A stretch of 64,000 nt of DNA from NCBI RefSeq assembly GCF_000424285.1, contig NZ_KE384158.1, forward strand, positions 1 to 64,000, given 5' to 3'. A program made the position numbers and the translations under genes. Below the pieces are notes generated by a model. It searched no databases and was not told where the DNA came from. It was given only the letters and a program-made list of their open reading frames with translations. Each line of letters begins with the position of its first letter. The first letter of the stretch is position 1. Shown here one piece after another: positions 45,775-55,466 of the stretch. This DNA comes from Butyrivibrio sp. MB2005. Lineage in GTDB: Bacteria; Bacillota; Clostridia; Lachnospirales; Lachnospiraceae.

Positions 45775-46590
45775 TCAGTTTTCCTTTGCTACAAAAAGCG
45801 TACCTACATGCTTCTTGTTGATTATGTCGTAGAGACTGTCTGTGTTCTTACCATTTGTAATAAGAACATCCACCCCTCTCTTGGTAGCATACTCAGCTGC
45901 CTGGAGCTTAGTTATCATTCCGCCGGTTCCTCTGTTGGAGCCGGAGCCTTCACCCTCAGCAAGGGCATAGATTTTCTCATCTATCTCTTCTACTCTACTA
46001 ATGAGCTTTGCATCAGGATTCTTTGAAGGGTTACTATCATAGAAGCCATCAATATCAGACATGATTATAAGCTTGCATGCACCGCAAAACGCAGCAACAA
46101 TTGCAGAAAGCATATCATTATCTGAAAACAGCTTCTGATCAGATTCAATCTCCGCATGGCTGACAGAGTCGTTCTCATTTACAATGGGAATAATGTGATT
46201 CTCAAGAAGTGCATCAAAGGTGTTCTGAAGATTCACTCTTCGATCCTTATTCTCCACATCGTCATTGTCCAAAAGGATCTGTCCCACAAGCCTTCCGTAT
46301 TCACCAAAGAATTTATCATAGAGATGCATGAGCTCGCTCTGTCCAACAGATGCAGCTGCCTGCTTAAGTCTCATATCCTTAGGCTTTTGAGAAAGGCGCA
46401 TTTTATTAGCCCCGACGGCAATAGCGCCGGAGCTAACAAGAACTACGTCATATCCAAGATTCTCAATGCCTGCCAGAGCACGGCAAAGGAGATCTATCTG
46501 GTGAATGTTGATTCCACCATTATCATTTGTAATGGTAGATGTTCCAACCTTTACTACTATTCTTTCTTTTCTGATTTTCTTAGGACTCAT
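45775..46590 (-). CDS. proB: Glutamate 5-kinase, form without PUA domain
   Basis: 271 aa; the usual enzyme is about 365 aa with a C-terminal PUA domain, which is absent here. The amino-acid kinase core is complete: IVVKVGTSTIT, LVSSGAIAVGANKM, PIVNENDSVSHAEI, and EGSGSNRGTGGMITKLQAAEYA. It phosphorylates glutamate for proline. PUA-less forms occur in other Firmicutes. proA is at 24736-26007, not adjacent. AAGGA precedes the ATG. Confidence 0.95.
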   Translation of the reverse strand: MSPKKIRKERIVVKVGTSTITNDNGGINIHQIDLLCRALAGIENLGYDVVLVSSGAIAVGANKMRLSQKPKDMRLKQAAASVGQSELMHLYDKFFGEYGRLVGQILLDNDDVENKDRRVNLQNTFDALLENHIIPIVNENDSVSHAEIESDQKLFSDNDMLSAIVAAFCGACKLIIMSDIDGFYDSNPSKNPDAKLISRVEEIDEKIYALAEGEGSGSNRGTGGMITKLQAAEYATKRGVDVLITNGKNTDSLYDIINKKHVGTLFVAKEN

Positions 46591-46610
46591 TTTTTTCCTT
46601 ACAATCCGGA

Positions 46611-47480
46611 TTAGTCGTTATCGTAGTTAACTATCTTGTTAAGATAATAATCAACGTATCCCTTAGTGCCTTTGACTACATAATTTACTCTGATAATTGT
46701 GGTTGCGTATAAGCTGTTCTCGATATACTCACCATCTTTATCTTCTTCTCTGGTAGTCTGAACTGATTCGCTGAGCTTTAATTTCTTACCATTTTTGAAG
46801 TTCTCAAAATATAAAACAGGCTCAACGTTCTTGGTATCCTTGTCGGTAACGTTCTTATATCTGCCGATCTGGATAGACTCAAGAGAATAACCCTTGTTCA
46901 TCTGAACCTTAACCTTACCCTTAACAGCATCAGTAACTGAGTTCATGCTACCAAGCATGCCTGCCTTTGTTGAAAGAGTTTCGTTACCGAAAGTAATCTT
47001 CTTTACAGGTGTTGTTGCATTGAACTTAACCTTGAACTCTTTTCCGTTTACAGTGAACTTAAAGTTATACTTTTTCTCCTTCATAGGATAGAAAGAAAAA
47101 CGATAAGTAACTGAATCATTGTTGTAGTCATAAATTGTAGCTGTCTTGTTGTACTTAAGATTTCTTGAGCAGTTTATGTTTCTGATCTTATACTTCTTCT
47201 CATCAGAGCTGATCTTTACTTCAAGAACGTTCTTTGCGAAAAATCCGGGAGTCAGTGTTATGTAATCCTGGCTTACATCCTTACCTGTATCCTTGTACAT
47301 AACATTGCCTTTTTTGTTAAGAGCCTGAGTTACTTCTCTTACCTCAACCTTAACTCCGTCGTCAACAAATGCGTCATAAGATGCCTTTGCTTCAATAGTG
47401 CTTGTCGGGTTACCACTAACTATGAATGTAGCTGCTAAAACAGCTGCAACCGCTCCCTTAAAAATTTTCATACCTTTCAT
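46611..47480 (-). CDS. Secreted protein of unknown function
   Basis: 289 aa, AAGGAG eight bases before the ATG. The signal peptide is MKGMKIFKGAVAAVLAATFI with a likely cut after IEAKA near residue 33. The mature part alternates charged and beta-prone segments (FSFYPMKEKKYNFKFTVNGK, VKKITFGNETLSTKAG). There is no cysteine apart from one, no sortase or lipobox and no catalytic motif I recognise. It has its own promoter (47526-47555) and lies 20 bases upstream of proB. Confidence 0.8.
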   Translation of the reverse strand: MKGMKIFKGAVAAVLAATFIVSGNPTSTIEAKASYDAFVDDGVKVEVREVTQALNKKGNVMYKDTGKDVSQDYITLTPGFFAKNVLEVKISSDEKKYKIRNINCSRNLKYNKTATIYDYNNDSVTYRFSFYPMKEKKYNFKFTVNGKEFKVKFNATTPVKKITFGNETLSTKAGMLGSMNSVTDAVKGKVKVQMNKGYSLESIQIGRYKNVTDKDTKNVEPVLYFENFKNGKKLKLSESVQTTREEDKDGEYIENSLYATTIIRVNYVVKGTKGYVDYYLNKIVNYDND

Positions 47481-47525
47481 ACCATTTCTCCTTTACTAAA
47501 ATAATAGATTTAGTACCTAGCATAC

Positions 47526-47555
47526 ATTCTAACCACAAGGATATGTAAAATGCAA
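47526..47555 (-). promoter_or_regulatory. Promoter of the secreted-protein/proB/GNAT unit
   Basis: TTGCAT (47550-47555), 18-base spacer, TAGAAT (47526-47531) on the minus strand. Confidence 0.5.
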
Positions 47556-47577
47556 GGAATTTTCAGACACTTTTTCT

Positions 47578-47882
47578 GCCTTTCGGGCCGGTCTTCGACA
47601 CGAAAGCGCCACTGGCGCTTTCTCACTGAGATTTGCTCAGTGGTCTCGTCGTTCGACTCCCTCTCTACTCCAACAAAAAAGAGGACTTGCGTCCTCTTTT
47701 TTAGTGGATTAGAGGGGAGTCCCACCGGCGGCTTAGCCGCCTTTCGGGCCGGTCTTCGACACGAAAGCGCCACTGGCGCTTTCTCACTGAGATTTGCTCA
47801 GTGGTCTCGTCGTTCGACTCCCTCTCTACTCCAACAAAAAAGAGGACTTGCGTCCTCTTTTTTAGTGGATTAGAGGGGAGTC
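47578..47882. repeat. Tandem 144-bp direct repeat containing the tmRNA 3' end and its terminator
   Basis: 47578-47721 and 47739-47882 are identical as far as I can read, 161 bases apart with a 17-base GC-rich spacer. The right copy overlaps the last bases of tmRNA; the left copy repeats the final 19 or so bases of tmRNA, out of context. Each copy has a 12-bp stem terminator (47675-47702 and 47836-47863, loop TTGC), a GAAAGCGCC/GGCGCTTTC hairpin and a CACTGAG/CTCAGTG hairpin. The terminator is flanked by a T-arm-like sequence on the other strand, making a 35-bp imperfect palindrome. Confidence 0.9.
47836..47863 (-). terminator. Terminator of tmRNA
   Basis: A perfect 12-bp stem AAAAAAGAGGAC / GTCCTCTTTTTT with loop TTGC (plus strand), directly at the tmRNA 3' end. 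A second, identical copy lies at 47675-47702. Confidence 0.85.
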
Positions 47883-48213
47883 GAACCCCTGTCCAAAAAC
47901 CCGTCCCCTGTCCTTCTACTGTCGTAGTGAATTATTGTGGGCAAGCCCGATTCCCTCACTTCACCGGAAATTCACACCCTAAGAAGTTCGGTAGCTTCAT
48001 GATACGACCATAACCGCAAAGCTTAAGCTATGTCGTTTCCTGCAAAGTCGACGCAGGTTACTGAATGTGCAGGTGCACTCAGGCCTACGCGCTGCACTTA
48101 GGCAGCGAGTGCTAAATTATCTTCAGCGTTTATATTTAAGTTTGAGGTTTAACGCACCATCCTGCGGACAGCTTCTCCAGCTTCAGAATCCCTGTCGAAA
48201 CCTTTACTAACCC
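47863..48213 (-). ncRNA. ssrA: Transfer-messenger RNA
   Basis: About 351 nt. The 5' end GGGUUAG pairs with the 3' CUAAUCC to make the acceptor stem; the T-arm is AGGGG-TTCGACT-CCCCT (minus strand, about 47872-47890). The 5' region has the GGTTTCGACAGGGATT motif. The tag frame at 48098-48127 reads GCT GAA GAT AAT TTA GCA CTC GCT GCC TAA, giving AEDNLALAA. The 3' CCA is not encoded (the genome reads CTA), so it must be added. It tags stalled nascent chains together with SmpB, encoded nearby at 50230-50694. Confidence 0.95.
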
Positions 48214-48247
48214 CTATTTAATTGTAAATGTTCTATTTACTCTGCCT

Positions 48248-48276
48248 ATTATATCGGCTTATTCTCAGAAAATCAA
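48248..48276 (-). promoter_or_regulatory. Promoter of tmRNA
   Basis: TTGATT (48271-48276), 17-base spacer, TATAAT (48248-48253) on the minus strand, about 35 bases before the mature 5' end. Confidence 0.75.
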
Positions 48277-48306
48277 CTGAACCTGTGGTATAAAATATGA
48301 TATAAT
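48277..48306 (+). promoter_or_regulatory. Possible promoter of the DUF6020-type gene
   Basis: CTGAAC (48277-48282), 18-base spacer, TATAAT (48301-48306). The -10 is perfect, the -35 weak. It is back to back with the tmRNA promoter. Confidence 0.4.
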
Positions 48307-48389
48307 TTTTTAGTCAAAACCGCTTAATTTATGCGTAATTCTATCAAAGCAAGTTTGACATAATCATATATACATTCAGGGTGAAATCA

Positions 48390-50237
48390 GTGAATACAAA
48401 TATCAAAACAGGATCCACTTTTTCAAGTATAAAGCAGTTAAATAAGAAAACACTTATCATAGGGCTAGTTGAGGCACTTTTCATATTTATGTTTTTCCAG
48501 GCTCAGAATTCCAATCTCTTTGCTGAACTTCTTAATATGGAAAGCTTCTCATTTGCTGATGCACTTCAGTTTCTTTTTCCTTACTCAGTTCAGACAATGA
48601 CAGTGTTTTTCTGTGTGAGCCTTGCTGTTTTAGTATCTTTCGCAGCGTCAAAAGCAAATATCTGCGACAGGATTTCATCCCTGCTCTTTGCTCTTTTAAT
48701 GACAGCCGGATTTTCAATTATCACTACAGATGCATTTTTTGAGAATATGTACAGCTCAAGATTTATACTTTTTGCTGCTGTTTACTATATAGGCTGCTAC
48801 TTTTTAATGCTTACTGTATTTAGATATTTAAAGCGCCTGTTTGTTTTTATAGGCACTGCTTCAAAAGCAAAAGCTTTACCAAAATTCTTCGATCATACAT
48901 TCAGAAACTGTACTATCCTGTATTTCTTATGCTGGTTGCCCTATATCCTGCTCAGGCTTCCCGCAGGCTTTGAGTATGACGGTTATCATCAGATTGCCAG
49001 ATTCATGGCAGGTAATGTAACAGCTCATTGGCCGCCTGCATCAACTGCTTTTATGGGAATATTCGTGTTTTTAGGCGATAGACTCTTTGGCAGCACCAAC
49101 CTTGGAATATTTGTTCTTGTTCTGGTTCAGTCACTTATAGGTGCGCTCATCTTCGCTTATTGCACAGACACTTTGAAAAAGCTGGGTGTGCCCTCAATAT
49201 GGATTATCGTAAGTACCATAGTTTTTGCAGTTGTTCCGATTTACCCCGGATACATAACTTCTGTAGTTAAGGACACTTTATTTACCTGCTTCGTTGTTCT
49301 TTATTTATGCATCCTTGCAAGACTCATATACCTTGGCGAAACCCAAAAGCAGCTAATAGCTTTATTCCTTATATCCTTCGCGGTAACTATCTTTAGAAAC
49401 AACGGAATTTATCTCATTGGCGGCTGTATAATCTTTGCGATAATCGGACTAATCAAGAAAAAATCCATGCTAATCATCCCTCTTACCCTTGCTGCAGTAT
49501 TTTACTTTATATATTCTGCGGCTTTTTTGCCTGCCCTTGGAATAAAGAAAGGCTCTGAAGCAGAGGCACTCTCCGTTCCTTTTCAGCAGACGGCAAGAGT
49601 GGTATCTATGTATAGCGATGAGCTTTCATCAGAAGATGTAGAGAAAATCTCAGAGGTTCTTGATTACGACGTTCTTCTATCAGATTATGAAGCATTTTTG
49701 TCTGACCCGGTAAAAAAGACCTATCATGCAGAAGGTGATGCTCTATCAAAATATCTTGGTTCCTGGTTTTCATTATTTTTCAAATACCCTGCCAGCTATT
49801 TTGATGCATTCATTTCAACAGGTATTGGCTTCTATTATCCCGATGCCAGGATGGGTACCCCTGATGCCACATCGGGCGTATATACCATGCTCTGGAATGA
49901 TAAGGATGTTACCTTTAAAGAGCCTGCAGCTCTTACAGGCATCAAACCCGGATTTAAAACATTTATCAGAGTGATTGAGAACCTTCCCGTAGTATTCCCT
50001 TTTGTGAATATCGCCATCCAGTGCTGGATTCCAATCTGCCTTTTCTTTTGCAGCATAAAAAGAAAAGACGGAAAGCAGTTCTTACTGCTGATTCCGTCTA
50101 TCTTAACCATACTCATTTGTCTCGCCGGGCCTACTTATATGAATAACGGCGGCAGATACGCTCTGCCTGTTGTCTATTCAAATATGCTGCTGATGGGACT
50201 TATGTGCTTTAAATCTGATAAAGATGATACTATCTGA
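48390..50237 (+). CDS. DUF6020-type multi-pass membrane protein
   Basis: 615 aa from a GTG at 48390 with AGGG eight bases upstream (a GTG three codons earlier is possible). About 12 to 14 hydrophobic segments. [29 protein letters not shown] and [16 protein letters not shown] are conserved features of the DUF6020 group, which looks like a GT-C type glycosyltransferase of the envelope, though unproven. It is on the plus strand between ssrA and smpB; its last 8 bases overlap the end of smpB, with no terminator between. Confidence 0.8.
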   Translation: MNTNIKTGSTFSSIKQLNKKTLIIGLVEALFIFMFFQAQNSNLFAELLNMESFSFADALQFLFPYSVQTMTVFFCVSLAVLVSFAASKANICDRISSLLFALLMTAGFSIITTDAFFENMYSSRFILFAAVYYIGCYFLMLTVFRYLKRLFVFIGTASKAKALPKFFDHTFRNCTILYFLCWLPYILLRLPAGFEYDGYHQIARFMAGNVTAHWPPASTAFMGIFVFLGDRLFGSTNLGIFVLVLVQSLIGALIFAYCTDTLKKLGVPSIWIIVSTIVFAVVPIYPGYITSVVKDTLFTCFVVLYLCILARLIYLGETQKQLIALFLISFAVTIFRNNGIYLIGGCIIFAIIGLIKKKSMLIIPLTLAAVFYFIYSAAFLPALGIKKGSEAEALSVPFQQTARVVSMYSDELSSEDVEKISEVLDYDVLLSDYEAFLSDPVKKTYHAEGDALSKYLGSWFSLFFKYPASYFDAFISTGIGFYYPDARMGTPDATSGVYTMLWNDKDVTFKEPAALTGIKPGFKTFIRVIENLPVVFPFVNIAIQCWIPICLFFCSIKRKDGKQFLLLIPSILTILICLAGPTYMNNGGRYALPVVYSNMLLMGLMCFKSDKDDTI

Positions 50238-50694
50238 GGCTTACCTTATAATCTCTCATAGCCTCTCGCTGCTGATCCTTCTTGGCAGCCACATCTCTCT
50301 TATCGTAGAGCTTCTTACCTTTGGCAAGACCGATCTGGACCTTCACTTTTCCACGCTTAAAATACACTTCAAGAGGTACAAGAGTATAGCCCTGAGCCTG
50401 TGATGCCTGATCAAGCTTCCTGATCTCTGTTTTATGAAGAAGAAGCTTTCTTACTCTGAGAGGATCCTTGTTGAAAATATTCCCCTTCTCGTAAGGGCTG
50501 ATATTCATGCCGCAGATATATGCTTCACCCTTATCGATGCTGACCCAGGCTTCCTTAATACTGCACTTGCCCTGTCGAAGAGATTTAACCTCAGTTCCCG
50601 CAAGTGAAATACCTGCTTCATATTTTTCCTCTATGAAATACTCATGAAAAGCTTTCTTATTATTTGCTATTAATTTAATACTATCTTCTGCCAT
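50230..50694 (-). CDS. smpB: SsrA-binding protein
   Basis: 154 aa. It begins with [20 protein letters not shown], has [19 protein letters not shown] and [20 protein letters not shown], and ends with the basic [20 protein letters not shown] tail that enters the mRNA channel. It delivers tmRNA to stalled ribosomes. The order rnr-smpB-ssrA is conserved in many Firmicutes. Confidence 0.97.
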   Translation of the reverse strand: MAEDSIKLIANNKKAFHEYFIEEKYEAGISLAGTEVKSLRQGKCSIKEAWVSIDKGEAYICGMNISPYEKGNIFNKDPLRVRKLLLHKTEIRKLDQASQAQGYTLVPLEVYFKRGKVKVQIGLAKGKKLYDKRDVAAKKDQQREAMRDYKVSLR

Positions 50695-50767
50695 GTAGCC
50701 TAACCAACCTGTTTTTTTATTTAATATTACAGGGAATAATCCATTATGTACATAACCCTGTAGTTCA

Positions 50768-53176
50768 TCATTTCTTTTTCCGCTTGCCCTGAGCTGATCT
50801 GGCAGCCTTGGAGGTAGCGGACTTTTTATACTTATGTACCTTATAAACCTTGCGGCCCTTAGAGCCTGCTTCTTCCTTGGCTTTAATTTCCTTCTTGGAT
50901 TTACCCTTCACCTTGGAATCAGCTTTCTTCTTAGATTCTGCTTTAGACTTGGATTTCTTCTTACGCTCTGCCTTGGAAGCTCTGTCTGCATCTACATCCT
51001 CAGCTTCAAGTGCAAGCCTTGATACCTTTGCGGCACGAAGCTTAGCGGGAGTCTTTTTCTCAGGTCTATCAGATTTTAAAGACTTTCTTTTCTTATCTGC
51101 CTTTGATCTCTTAGACTTTCCTTTTACAAGGCGGATTCGGCCATTCTCATCCTCCTCGTAGTAGTCCTCTTCATAATCATCATCCGTGAAAGGATCGTAT
51201 GCTTCATCATCTTCCACATCCGAAACAAGCCTGAAATCAATGGTCTTACTGAGCCTGTCAGTATCAAAAACCTTAACCTTTACAGTCTGACCAAGCTTAT
51301 AGGTCCTGCCTGTTCTCTCACCCACAAGACAAAAATTATTCTCGTCATAGATATAGAAATCATCCTCCATTGACGATGCAGGAACAAGGCCTTCGCAGGT
51401 ATTGGGAAGCTCTACAAACATTCCCCATCCTGTAACACCTGACACAGTTCCTTCAAAGGTCTCTCCTATATGAGATTCCATAAATTGAGCCTTTTTAAGC
51501 TTATCTGTCTCGCGCTCAGCTTCCTCAGCTCTTCTCTCAGTGTCAGAGGAATGCTTTGCAACCTCCTCAAGTATTCCCTGATAGTGGGCAAGCTTTTCAT
51601 CCTTCATCCTGCCCCTTAAGTAATCCTTAATAATTCTATGGATCTGAAGATCAGGATATCTTCTTATGGGCGATGTAAAGTGGCAATAATATGTGCATGC
51701 AAGACCGTAATGTCCAAGACATTCTGTACTGTATTTTGCCTGCATCATACTACGTAGAGCAATTCTGCTGATTACAGGCTCTTCCTCTGTGCCCTCTATC
51801 TTGGTAAGAAGCTTTTGAATCTCTGCGGGCTGTATAGAATCTGCCTTAAACCTAAGATGATATCCAAGGTTACTTATAAAGGAATTAAGATTAGCTATCT
51901 TTTCCATATCAGGCTGTTCATGGACTCTGTAAACAAAGGGTGCCTGCATCCAATAAAAATGCTCAGCAACTGTCTCATTTGCAGCAAGCATAAAGCTCTC
52001 TATCATGGTAGTAGCCGTATTGGACTCCCTCACCTTGATTTCAGTGGGATTGCCATCCTTATCAAGAAGAATCTTTGCTTCAGGAAAATCAAAATCTATG
52101 GCACCGCGGCTTCTTCTCTTTTTCTTCAAAATCTCGGAAAGCTCTGCCATCTCCTTAAACATAGGGACGAGATCCTTGTATCTGTCTATCTGCTCAGGAT
52201 CCTCATCCTCCAAAATTGCAGCAACTGAAGTATATGACATTCTCTCATTTACATTGATAACCGTCTCAGCTATCTGATGTGAAATAACAGCACCGTTGCA
52301 GTCAATATCCATAAGGCAGCTAAGAGCAAGTCTGTCTTCGCCGTGATTAAGACTGCATATCCCGTTACTAAGTCTATGGGGCAGCATGGGAATAACCCTG
52401 TCTACCAGATACACACTGGTACCACGCCTGAATGCCTCTCTGTCAAGGGCAGAGCCTTCCTGTACATAATTGGTAACATCAGCTATATGGACACCAAGAT
52501 GATATATTCCATCAGATACAGTAAGTGATACCGCATCATCAAGGTCCTTGGCATCTTCGCCGTCAATAGTCACCATCACAGTATCCCTAAGGTCAAGTCT
52601 TCCATCCATGTCAGCTTCGATGATATGGTCCTTTACCTTCTCGGCCTGGTTCATAACTTTCTCAGGGAAAACGCTGGGTATATCAAAGCTCTCAACTATA
52701 GATAAAATATCCACGCCCGGATCATTTATATTACCAATAATAGACGACACTCTTCCCTCAGGCTTTCTGCCCTTTATGGGATCGCCGTAATCGGTCATGG
52801 TAACAACGACCTTATCACCGGATACAGCACCCTTGCTATGCTCCTTAAGAATGAAAACATCCTGAGTAAATCTAAGGTTATCAGGAATTACGAATCCGTA
52901 GGTATGACCATCCTGATAAGTACCAACAATCTTATCAATAGCGCGAACAAGGATATTAACAATCCTTCCCTCATCGCGATTACCGCCACTCTGAGCGGCA
53001 GTACTGATAATCTCTACTTCAACGGTATCACCCTGAAATGCAGTGCCTGTATACTCCTCGGGAATAAAAATATCATCAACTCTGTCCTCAACCTCTACAA
53101 AGCCAAAGCCCCTTGAATTTGAGATAAAGGTTCCCGTTATATTCTGTTTCTTCGCTGCTATTTTCCTCTTAGACAT
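50768..53176 (-). CDS. rnr: Ribonuclease R
   Basis: 802 aa from ATG 53176 (AGGAG five bases upstream). Cold-shock domain start ([20 protein letters not shown]), RNB catalytic domain with [16 protein letters not shown] (the Asp cluster), then [20 protein letters not shown], and an S1 domain ([20 protein letters not shown]). The C-terminus is a long acidic then Lys-rich tail (about 680-802), typical for RNase R binding structured RNA and SmpB/tmRNA. It degrades non-stop mRNA. Confidence 0.96.
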   Translation of the reverse strand: MSKRKIAAKKQNITGTFISNSRGFGFVEVEDRVDDIFIPEEYTGTAFQGDTVEVEIISTAAQSGGNRDEGRIVNILVRAIDKIVGTYQDGHTYGFVIPDNLRFTQDVFILKEHSKGAVSGDKVVVTMTDYGDPIKGRKPEGRVSSIIGNINDPGVDILSIVESFDIPSVFPEKVMNQAEKVKDHIIEADMDGRLDLRDTVMVTIDGEDAKDLDDAVSLTVSDGIYHLGVHIADVTNYVQEGSALDREAFRRGTSVYLVDRVIPMLPHRLSNGICSLNHGEDRLALSCLMDIDCNGAVISHQIAETVINVNERMSYTSVAAILEDEDPEQIDRYKDLVPMFKEMAELSEILKKKRRSRGAIDFDFPEAKILLDKDGNPTEIKVRESNTATTMIESFMLAANETVAEHFYWMQAPFVYRVHEQPDMEKIANLNSFISNLGYHLRFKADSIQPAEIQKLLTKIEGTEEEPVISRIALRSMMQAKYSTECLGHYGLACTYYCHFTSPIRRYPDLQIHRIIKDYLRGRMKDEKLAHYQGILEEVAKHSSDTERRAEEAERETDKLKKAQFMESHIGETFEGTVSGVTGWGMFVELPNTCEGLVPASSMEDDFYIYDENNFCLVGERTGRTYKLGQTVKVKVFDTDRLSKTIDFRLVSDVEDDEAYDPFTDDDYEEDYYEEDENGRIRLVKGKSKRSKADKKRKSLKSDRPEKKTPAKLRAAKVSRLALEAEDVDADRASKAERKKKSKSKAESKKKADSKVKGKSKKEIKAKEEAGSKGRKVYKVHKYKKSATSKAARSAQGKRKKK

Positions 53177-53208
53177 TAAATCTCCTGTTATCGAAACGCA
53201 AAGCATTT

Positions 53209-53237
53209 CTTATAAGATGAAAAAGGCACTCTGTAAA
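53209..53237 (-). promoter_or_regulatory. Possible promoter of rnr overlapping the secG terminator
   Basis: TTTACA (53232-53237), 17-base spacer, TATAAG (53209-53214) on the minus strand. The -35 lies in the loop of the terminator at 53222-53247. Confidence 0.45.
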
Positions 53238-53247
53238 GAGTGCCTTT
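53222..53247 (-). terminator. Terminator after secG
   Basis: AAAGGCACTCT (53222-53232) and AGAGTGCCTTT (53237-53247) form a perfect 11-bp stem with a four-base loop; TTTTTC follows on the minus strand. Confidence 0.8.
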
Positions 53248-53268
53248 CGTAAAATCAATTCAACTAAA

Positions 53269-53511
53269 TTAGAAAACCTGCATATTAAGTACTACGCTAA
53301 GAACTACGAAAAGTACTGATAAAACTACAGTTGTCTTCTTGAGAATTCCCTCTCTGGAACGTCCTTTGTTCTTGCCCCAGTAAGTTGTCTCTGCAAAGCC
53401 CTGAATAGCACCAAGTCCCTGTGTCTTACCTTCCTGAGCAAGTACAAGTGTTACAAGTGCTACACAATCAAGTATAAATATAATAGAAAGTACAATCTTT
53501 AAAGCTGCCAC
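53269..53511 (-). CDS. secG: Preprotein translocase subunit SecG
   Basis: 80 aa from a GTG at 53511 preceded by GGAGG. Two membrane helices (ALKIVLSIIFILDCVALVTL and VVLSVLFVVLSVVLNMQVF) flank the conserved LAQEGKTQGLGAIQG loop. Part of SecYEG. secG-rnr-smpB order is common in Firmicutes. Confidence 0.95.
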   Translation of the reverse strand: MAALKIVLSIIFILDCVALVTLVLAQEGKTQGLGAIQGFAETTYWGKNKGRSREGILKKTTVVLSVLFVVLSVVLNMQVF

Positions 53512-53569
53512 GAAATTTTCCTCCTAACAAATTCACAAATACCAATATAAATTACCATAAAAACACAGA

Positions 53570-55378
53570 TTAATCAACACCATCAACAATAAAAGTAGTG
53601 ATAGATTGAGATTTAATATCTGCTGAAAAGCTCATATTTTCGCTGTTTACACTTATGGCTGCATCACCTGTGACATCAGCCCAGTTTTCGCCATCTGCAA
53701 GAGTTCCGCTGGTTCTTATGGCAGTTACATTTTCTCCTATGGATTTAAATCCGGTAAGTTCAAACTCCCAGCGTTCATCCTTATTGGCATTGCTGGTAGC
53801 CACAATCACAAGCTTTTTATCATTTGGATCATAAGCGCATACAGTGAAGTTATCTCCTGCAAGAATGCAGTAGCCGGGCCTTATATATCTTGTGTACTGA
53901 CCAAGTGCATAATATTTCTTTGTAAGGATCAGCTCCTCTTCATTGTGATCTCCGATGGCGATTCCCCAAAGGCTGTTGCCACCTTCAAGATCAAGGTCTC
54001 CAAAGCAGTGGTCTCTTGTATGCCAGTCATAAGGGTTCGTCTCATCTATATGCACATCAACGGCATCCCAGAGAATCCAGGCTGCAGGTAAAAGCTCATT
54101 CATATCAGTTTTAAGCCATTTGGATAAGCCAAGACCCGAAGCCATTTCCCCGGCATTTTTGCCAGCTACGAAATCACCGTCCACTTCGCTCATCCAAAGG
54201 TTCTTGCCTTCACTTTCAGCAAGCTTTCGGAGCTGTTTTCTCTCACTGCCTGTATAGCTGTGAGTATCTATTCTTGAAACAACACTTTTTGCATCATCAG
54301 ATAATGCATTATAAGCCTGAATTGCCGAATCAATGCTGGTCTCATCTGTTCCGCTGATTATGATATCGATACCCTTTTCATCAAGCTCATCCTTTAATGC
54401 AACCAAAACTTCAGACTGCATATCGCCGGAGCTTATATGGCAACCCTCCTGCTTTGGGCTATAGCACTCCCAGTAGCTTGTGGTTGGCTCGTTCATTGGA
54501 CTTACACTTTGATAATTAACAACACCTTCATTTTTCCAGTGCTCAATGACATCTGCCATGTATGCGCCAAAGGCTTCAATTGAATCCTCTCTAAGATTGT
54601 CCTCAGAAGGATTAAATCCGCCCGAAGTACAGCCGCTCACTGTCATGAAATACGGAGGAGAGTTGGAAAAAGCTTCTGCAATAAACTCGTCTCCAGCTTC
54701 CCTAAGGGCTGCCTTTAACACATTCATCTGATTAACATCGGCGTCCCAGTTATAATTCCATGCATAGCCGCAATCCTCAAAGGCTCTGTCGAAATTCTCT
54801 TCGTAATATGAAATGTCATGCTCTGATGTGTCGATTTTGGTCACATCAACAGCATATCCCGGAACCACAGAATCAGAGCGCTTTATATGTGTCTTGTGGG
54901 GAACATCAATATCCACATTCTCAGCAGTAAATACTTTGCCGTCTTCAGCGACATTATCTCCGCCTCCCACATTATATCTTCCGATACACATTCCAAGGCC
55001 TTCGTCCTTATTAAAGAAAGCCTTTGCAGCAGCGTCTGTCAGCTTTTCACTGTAGCCTAATCTGTTGGCCCACCAGCAAAGGGATGTACCAAAGCCCTGA
55101 AATTCTCCATATCCGTCTTCATTGGTATCATTGAAAACAGAATGTTCTTCCAGAGACACTTTAATATTTCTGTCCGGTTCTTTATTCATAGAGGTCTCCC
55201 CTTCGCCTTCATTTACGCTATATTCATCACTAGCACCATCTGTGTTATCAGAATTCGTAGCATCACCAGTTACTTCCCCGGAATTCTGATCATCAATATT
55301 ATCTGTCCTCGTGCCGCAACACCCAAGAGCAACAGAAAATATCACCGCCGCTAAAAGGCAGCTTATTGTTTTTTTCAT
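53570..55378 (-). CDS. GH30-family glycoside hydrolase, lipoprotein
   Basis: 602 aa from ATG 55378. The signal MKKTISCLLAAVIFSVALG ends at a lipobox Cys (ALGC), followed by an Asp/Ser/Gly-rich spacer. The catalytic barrel starts at GFGTSLCWWANRLG; the acid/base Glu is in VSPMNEPTTSYWE and the nucleophile Glu in KNLWMSEVDGDF. The C-terminus is the beta-sandwich typical of GH30. The start motif is closest to the endo-beta-1,6-galactanase-like members I know, but xylanase or glucosidase activity is not excluded. A single gene behind gpmI, separated by a terminator. Confidence 0.85.
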   Translation of the reverse strand: MKKTISCLLAAVIFSVALGCCGTRTDNIDDQNSGEVTGDATNSDNTDGASDEYSVNEGEGETSMNKEPDRNIKVSLEEHSVFNDTNEDGYGEFQGFGTSLCWWANRLGYSEKLTDAAAKAFFNKDEGLGMCIGRYNVGGGDNVAEDGKVFTAENVDIDVPHKTHIKRSDSVVPGYAVDVTKIDTSEHDISYYEENFDRAFEDCGYAWNYNWDADVNQMNVLKAALREAGDEFIAEAFSNSPPYFMTVSGCTSGGFNPSEDNLREDSIEAFGAYMADVIEHWKNEGVVNYQSVSPMNEPTTSYWECYSPKQEGCHISSGDMQSEVLVALKDELDEKGIDIIISGTDETSIDSAIQAYNALSDDAKSVVSRIDTHSYTGSERKQLRKLAESEGKNLWMSEVDGDFVAGKNAGEMASGLGLSKWLKTDMNELLPAAWILWDAVDVHIDETNPYDWHTRDHCFGDLDLEGGNSLWGIAIGDHNEEELILTKKYYALGQYTRYIRPGYCILAGDNFTVCAYDPNDKKLVIVATSNANKDERWEFELTGFKSIGENVTAIRTSGTLADGENWADVTGDAAISVNSENMSFSADIKSQSITTFIVDGVD

Positions 55379-55406
55379 ACCTAATCCCCATACATGCAGT
55401 GAAAAA

Positions 55407-55435
55407 ACAACTGTGCGGAAAATCCACACAGTTGT
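55407..55435 (-). terminator. Terminator after gpmI
   Basis: ACAACTGTG (55407-55415) and CACAGTTGT (55427-55435) pair perfectly; TTTTTTC follows on the minus strand. Confidence 0.75.
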
Positions 55436-55466
55436 CTGTTTCACACGCCTTAATTTTTATTACGTT

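Noticed and set aside
47510-47873. Frames of 87 and 107 codons across the duplicated repeat
   Set aside because: They only reflect the 144-bp duplication and its hairpins; composition is not protein-like and no start site is convincing.
47801-48013. Plus-strand frame with the LEGSRTPVQKPV start as a protein gene
   Set aside because: It is antisense to tmRNA; this kind of frame is a known false prediction over ssrA.
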